Assembly (NCBI GenBank): GCA_023391005.1
Contig: JAEWBS010000101.1
Span: forward strand, 1-6,722
DNA length: 6,722 nucleotides
DNA from: Bacillota bacterium
Lineage (GTDB): Bacteria; Bacillota; Clostridia; Oscillospirales; Ruminococcaceae
Direction of reading: 5' to 3'
Shown here: positions 5,751 to 6,722 of the stretch, piece by piece
Layout of the letters: the number at the start of each line of letters is the position of its first letter
Position numbering within the stretch: position 1 is the first letter of the stretch
Notes under the pieces: generated by a model
Told to the model about the DNA's origin: nothing
Database searches by the model: none
Seen by the model: only the letters and a program-made list of their open reading frames with translations
Program-made: the position numbers and the translations under genes

Positions 5751-6649
5751 CATACCCGAACAAGAAGCGGCTGAGAAGAACGATGATGTTCCTCAACTGC
5801 CAGAAGCCGGGGCTGATTAAGGACCCCTATATCTACGCGCCCGATTCGATTATGCTGGACCTTGAGGACGCTGTGGCCGAAAACCAGAAGGATTCGGCGC
5901 GTTTTTCGCTTTACCATGCCTTGCAGGAGATCGATTACCGCGGTATTGAGCGGATCGTTCGCATCAACGGGCTGGATACCGAGCATTGGCAGGAGGATGT
6001 CCGCGTCAGTGTGGCGGGCGGTGCCGACGGCATCAGAATTCCCAAGACGCAGTACGCCGCCGATGTCAAAGCCGTCGAGCGGGCGGTCGAGGAGGCCGAG
6101 CGCGAGTTTGGCCGCCCCGTGGGCGCCACGCTGTTAATGGCGGCGATCGAGTCGACCCGCGGCGTTTTAAATGCGCTTGAAATCTGCGAGAGCTCCGAGC
6201 GGCTGTTCGGTGTCGCGCTCTCGGGCGGCGACTATACGAAGGATCTTCAGACCGTCATCAGCGGCACCGGCGTCGAGCTCATGGGGGCCCGGCAGCATCT
6301 GATTATCGCCGCGAGAGCGGCGGGCGTGCAGTGCTTTGACACCGTCTTTACAAACCTTGATGATATGGAGGGCTTTGAGCAGGAGGTCCGGACCATCAAG
6401 ATGATGGGCTTTGACGGCAAGAGCATCGTCAACCCGAGACAGATCAATGTGACGCACCGCATCTTTACGCCGACCTTTAAAGAGATTGACTTCGCCGAAA
6501 AGGTTGTGCGCGAGATTGACGAGAAGAAGGCGCAGGGCATCGGCGTGTTCACGGTCAACGGCAAAATGATCGACATCGCCTTTTATGACGGCGCAAAGCG
6601 CACCATTGAGCTTGCAAAGGCGTCCGGCGTATACGAGGGGGATTTGTAA
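5747..6649 (+). CDS. citE: Citrate lyase beta subunit (citryl-CoA/citryl-ACP lyase)
   Basis: A 300-residue TIM-barrel protein of the HpcH/HpaI-CitE family. It is the lyase subunit, cleaving citryl-ACP to oxaloacetate and acetyl-ACP with Mg2+. Motifs in order: RRTMMFLNC near the N-terminus in place of the usual LFVPG-type start, LDLEDAV at 37-43, VRINGLDT at 71-78 with the CoA/substrate-contacting Arg72, GIRIPKT at 95-101, AIES at 133-136 (Glu135, metal site), GGDYTKDL at 160-167 (Asp162, metal site) and GKSIVNPRQI at 224-233. The C-terminal NGKMIDIAFYDGAKRTI is the usual mobile lid. GGGGAGG (5731-5737) precedes the ATG by 9 nt inside citD, and the 4-bp overlap with citD makes them co-translated. 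Between citD and citF it is best read as true citE rather than a malyl-CoA lyase or RipC relative. Confidence 0.95.
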   Translation: MTYPNKKRLRRTMMFLNCQKPGLIKDPYIYAPDSIMLDLEDAVAENQKDSARFSLYHALQEIDYRGIERIVRINGLDTEHWQEDVRVSVAGGADGIRIPKTQYAADVKAVERAVEEAEREFGRPVGATLLMAAIESTRGVLNALEICESSERLFGVALSGGDYTKDLQTVISGTGVELMGARQHLIIAARAAGVQCFDTVFTNLDDMEGFEQEVRTIKMMGFDGKSIVNPRQINVTHRIFTPTFKEIDFAEKVVREIDEKKAQGIGVFTVNGKMIDIAFYDGAKRTIELAKASGVYEGDL

Positions 6650-6651
6650 GC

Positions 6652-6722
6652 ATGCTAAATAAAGTCGGAAGAGAAATTCCACAGGAGATTCTCGATTTAA
6701 CGGGCAAAAAGCCCTATATGGG
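6652..6722 (+). CDS. citF: Citrate lyase alpha subunit (citrate:acetyl-ACP transferase), N-terminus only
   Basis: ATG at 6652, 2 bp after the citE stop, with GAGGGGG (6635-6641) about 10 nt upstream inside the end of citE. Only 23 codons are present before the window ends. The visible start, MLNKVGREIPQE, and then KKPYMG agree with clostridial CitF N-termini, which share a VGREIP-like opening. Position after citD and citE is the standard order, and the alpha subunit would supply the CoA-transferase step that loads citrate on the carrier. The catalytic part lies outside the window, so the call rests on this short match and on gene order. Confidence 0.85.
   Translation, partial: MLNKVGREIPQEILDLTGKKPYM

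Noticed and set aside
5327..5986. 219-codon minus-strand frame over citD and citE
   Set aside because: It overlaps two certain genes and a good promoter, with no motif of its own.
1..6722. CRISPR array, tRNA, rRNA, phage attachment site or intact insertion sequence
   Set aside because: No regularly spaced repeats, no tRNA-like cloverleaf with a CCA end, no rRNA core sequence and no transposase or integrase were seen.

Overview
The window looks like chromosome of an anaerobic, low-oxygen-lifestyle Firmicute of the class Clostridia, perhaps Oscillospirales/Ruminococcaceae-like. Reasons: a hybrid-cluster protein, a bacterial citrate lyase operon, strong AGGAGG-type ribosome binding sites in front of most genes, and moderately GC-rich coding DNA set against AT-rich intergenic DNA. 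The taxonomic placement is inference from gene content and style, not from a search.

Layout, left to right. (1) 1-893 (+): the C-terminal part of a hybrid-cluster protein (Hcp, hydroxylamine/NO reductase), cut by the window edge, followed by a strong hairpin terminator at 904-953. (2) 954-1174: non-coding, with a 15-bp near-perfect inverted repeat (1019-1033 / 1166-1180) whose right arm contains the stop codon of the next gene. (3) 1175-2122 (-): a LysR-type transcriptional regulator. (4) 2123-2250: a compact divergent control region. Two good promoters overlap here, and the two -10 hexamers are the arms of one dyad with LysR-type T-N11-A geometry. (5) 2251-4542 (+): a 763-residue aconitase-family [4Fe-4S] hydratase with its cluster and substrate residues intact, closed by an 18-bp perfect-stem terminator at 4589-4636. 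(6) 4637-5450: about 800 bp with no convincing gene, AT-rich in its right part. It holds three ATAGCTAT copies arranged as inverted repeats, a possible decayed reading frame on the minus strand, and a promoter with an operator-like dyad. (7) 5451-6722 (+): citD, citE and the start of citF, the acyl-carrier, citryl-CoA lyase and CoA-transferase subunits of citrate lyase, tightly packed (4-bp ATGA overlap, then 2 bp).

How the genes could work together: citrate lyase splits citrate to acetate and oxaloacetate, while an aconitase-family enzyme interconverts citrate, cis-aconitate and isocitrate. Together with a divergent LysR regulator this suggests a tricarboxylic-acid utilisation locus in which the regulator may sense citrate or a related acid. 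The strong terminator and the separate promoter imply that the hydratase and citDEF are separate transcripts. Hcp is probably an unrelated neighbour, convergent with the regulator. I see no clearly novel multi-gene system. The most interesting parts are the overlapping divergent promoter and the unexplained 4637-5343 stretch.
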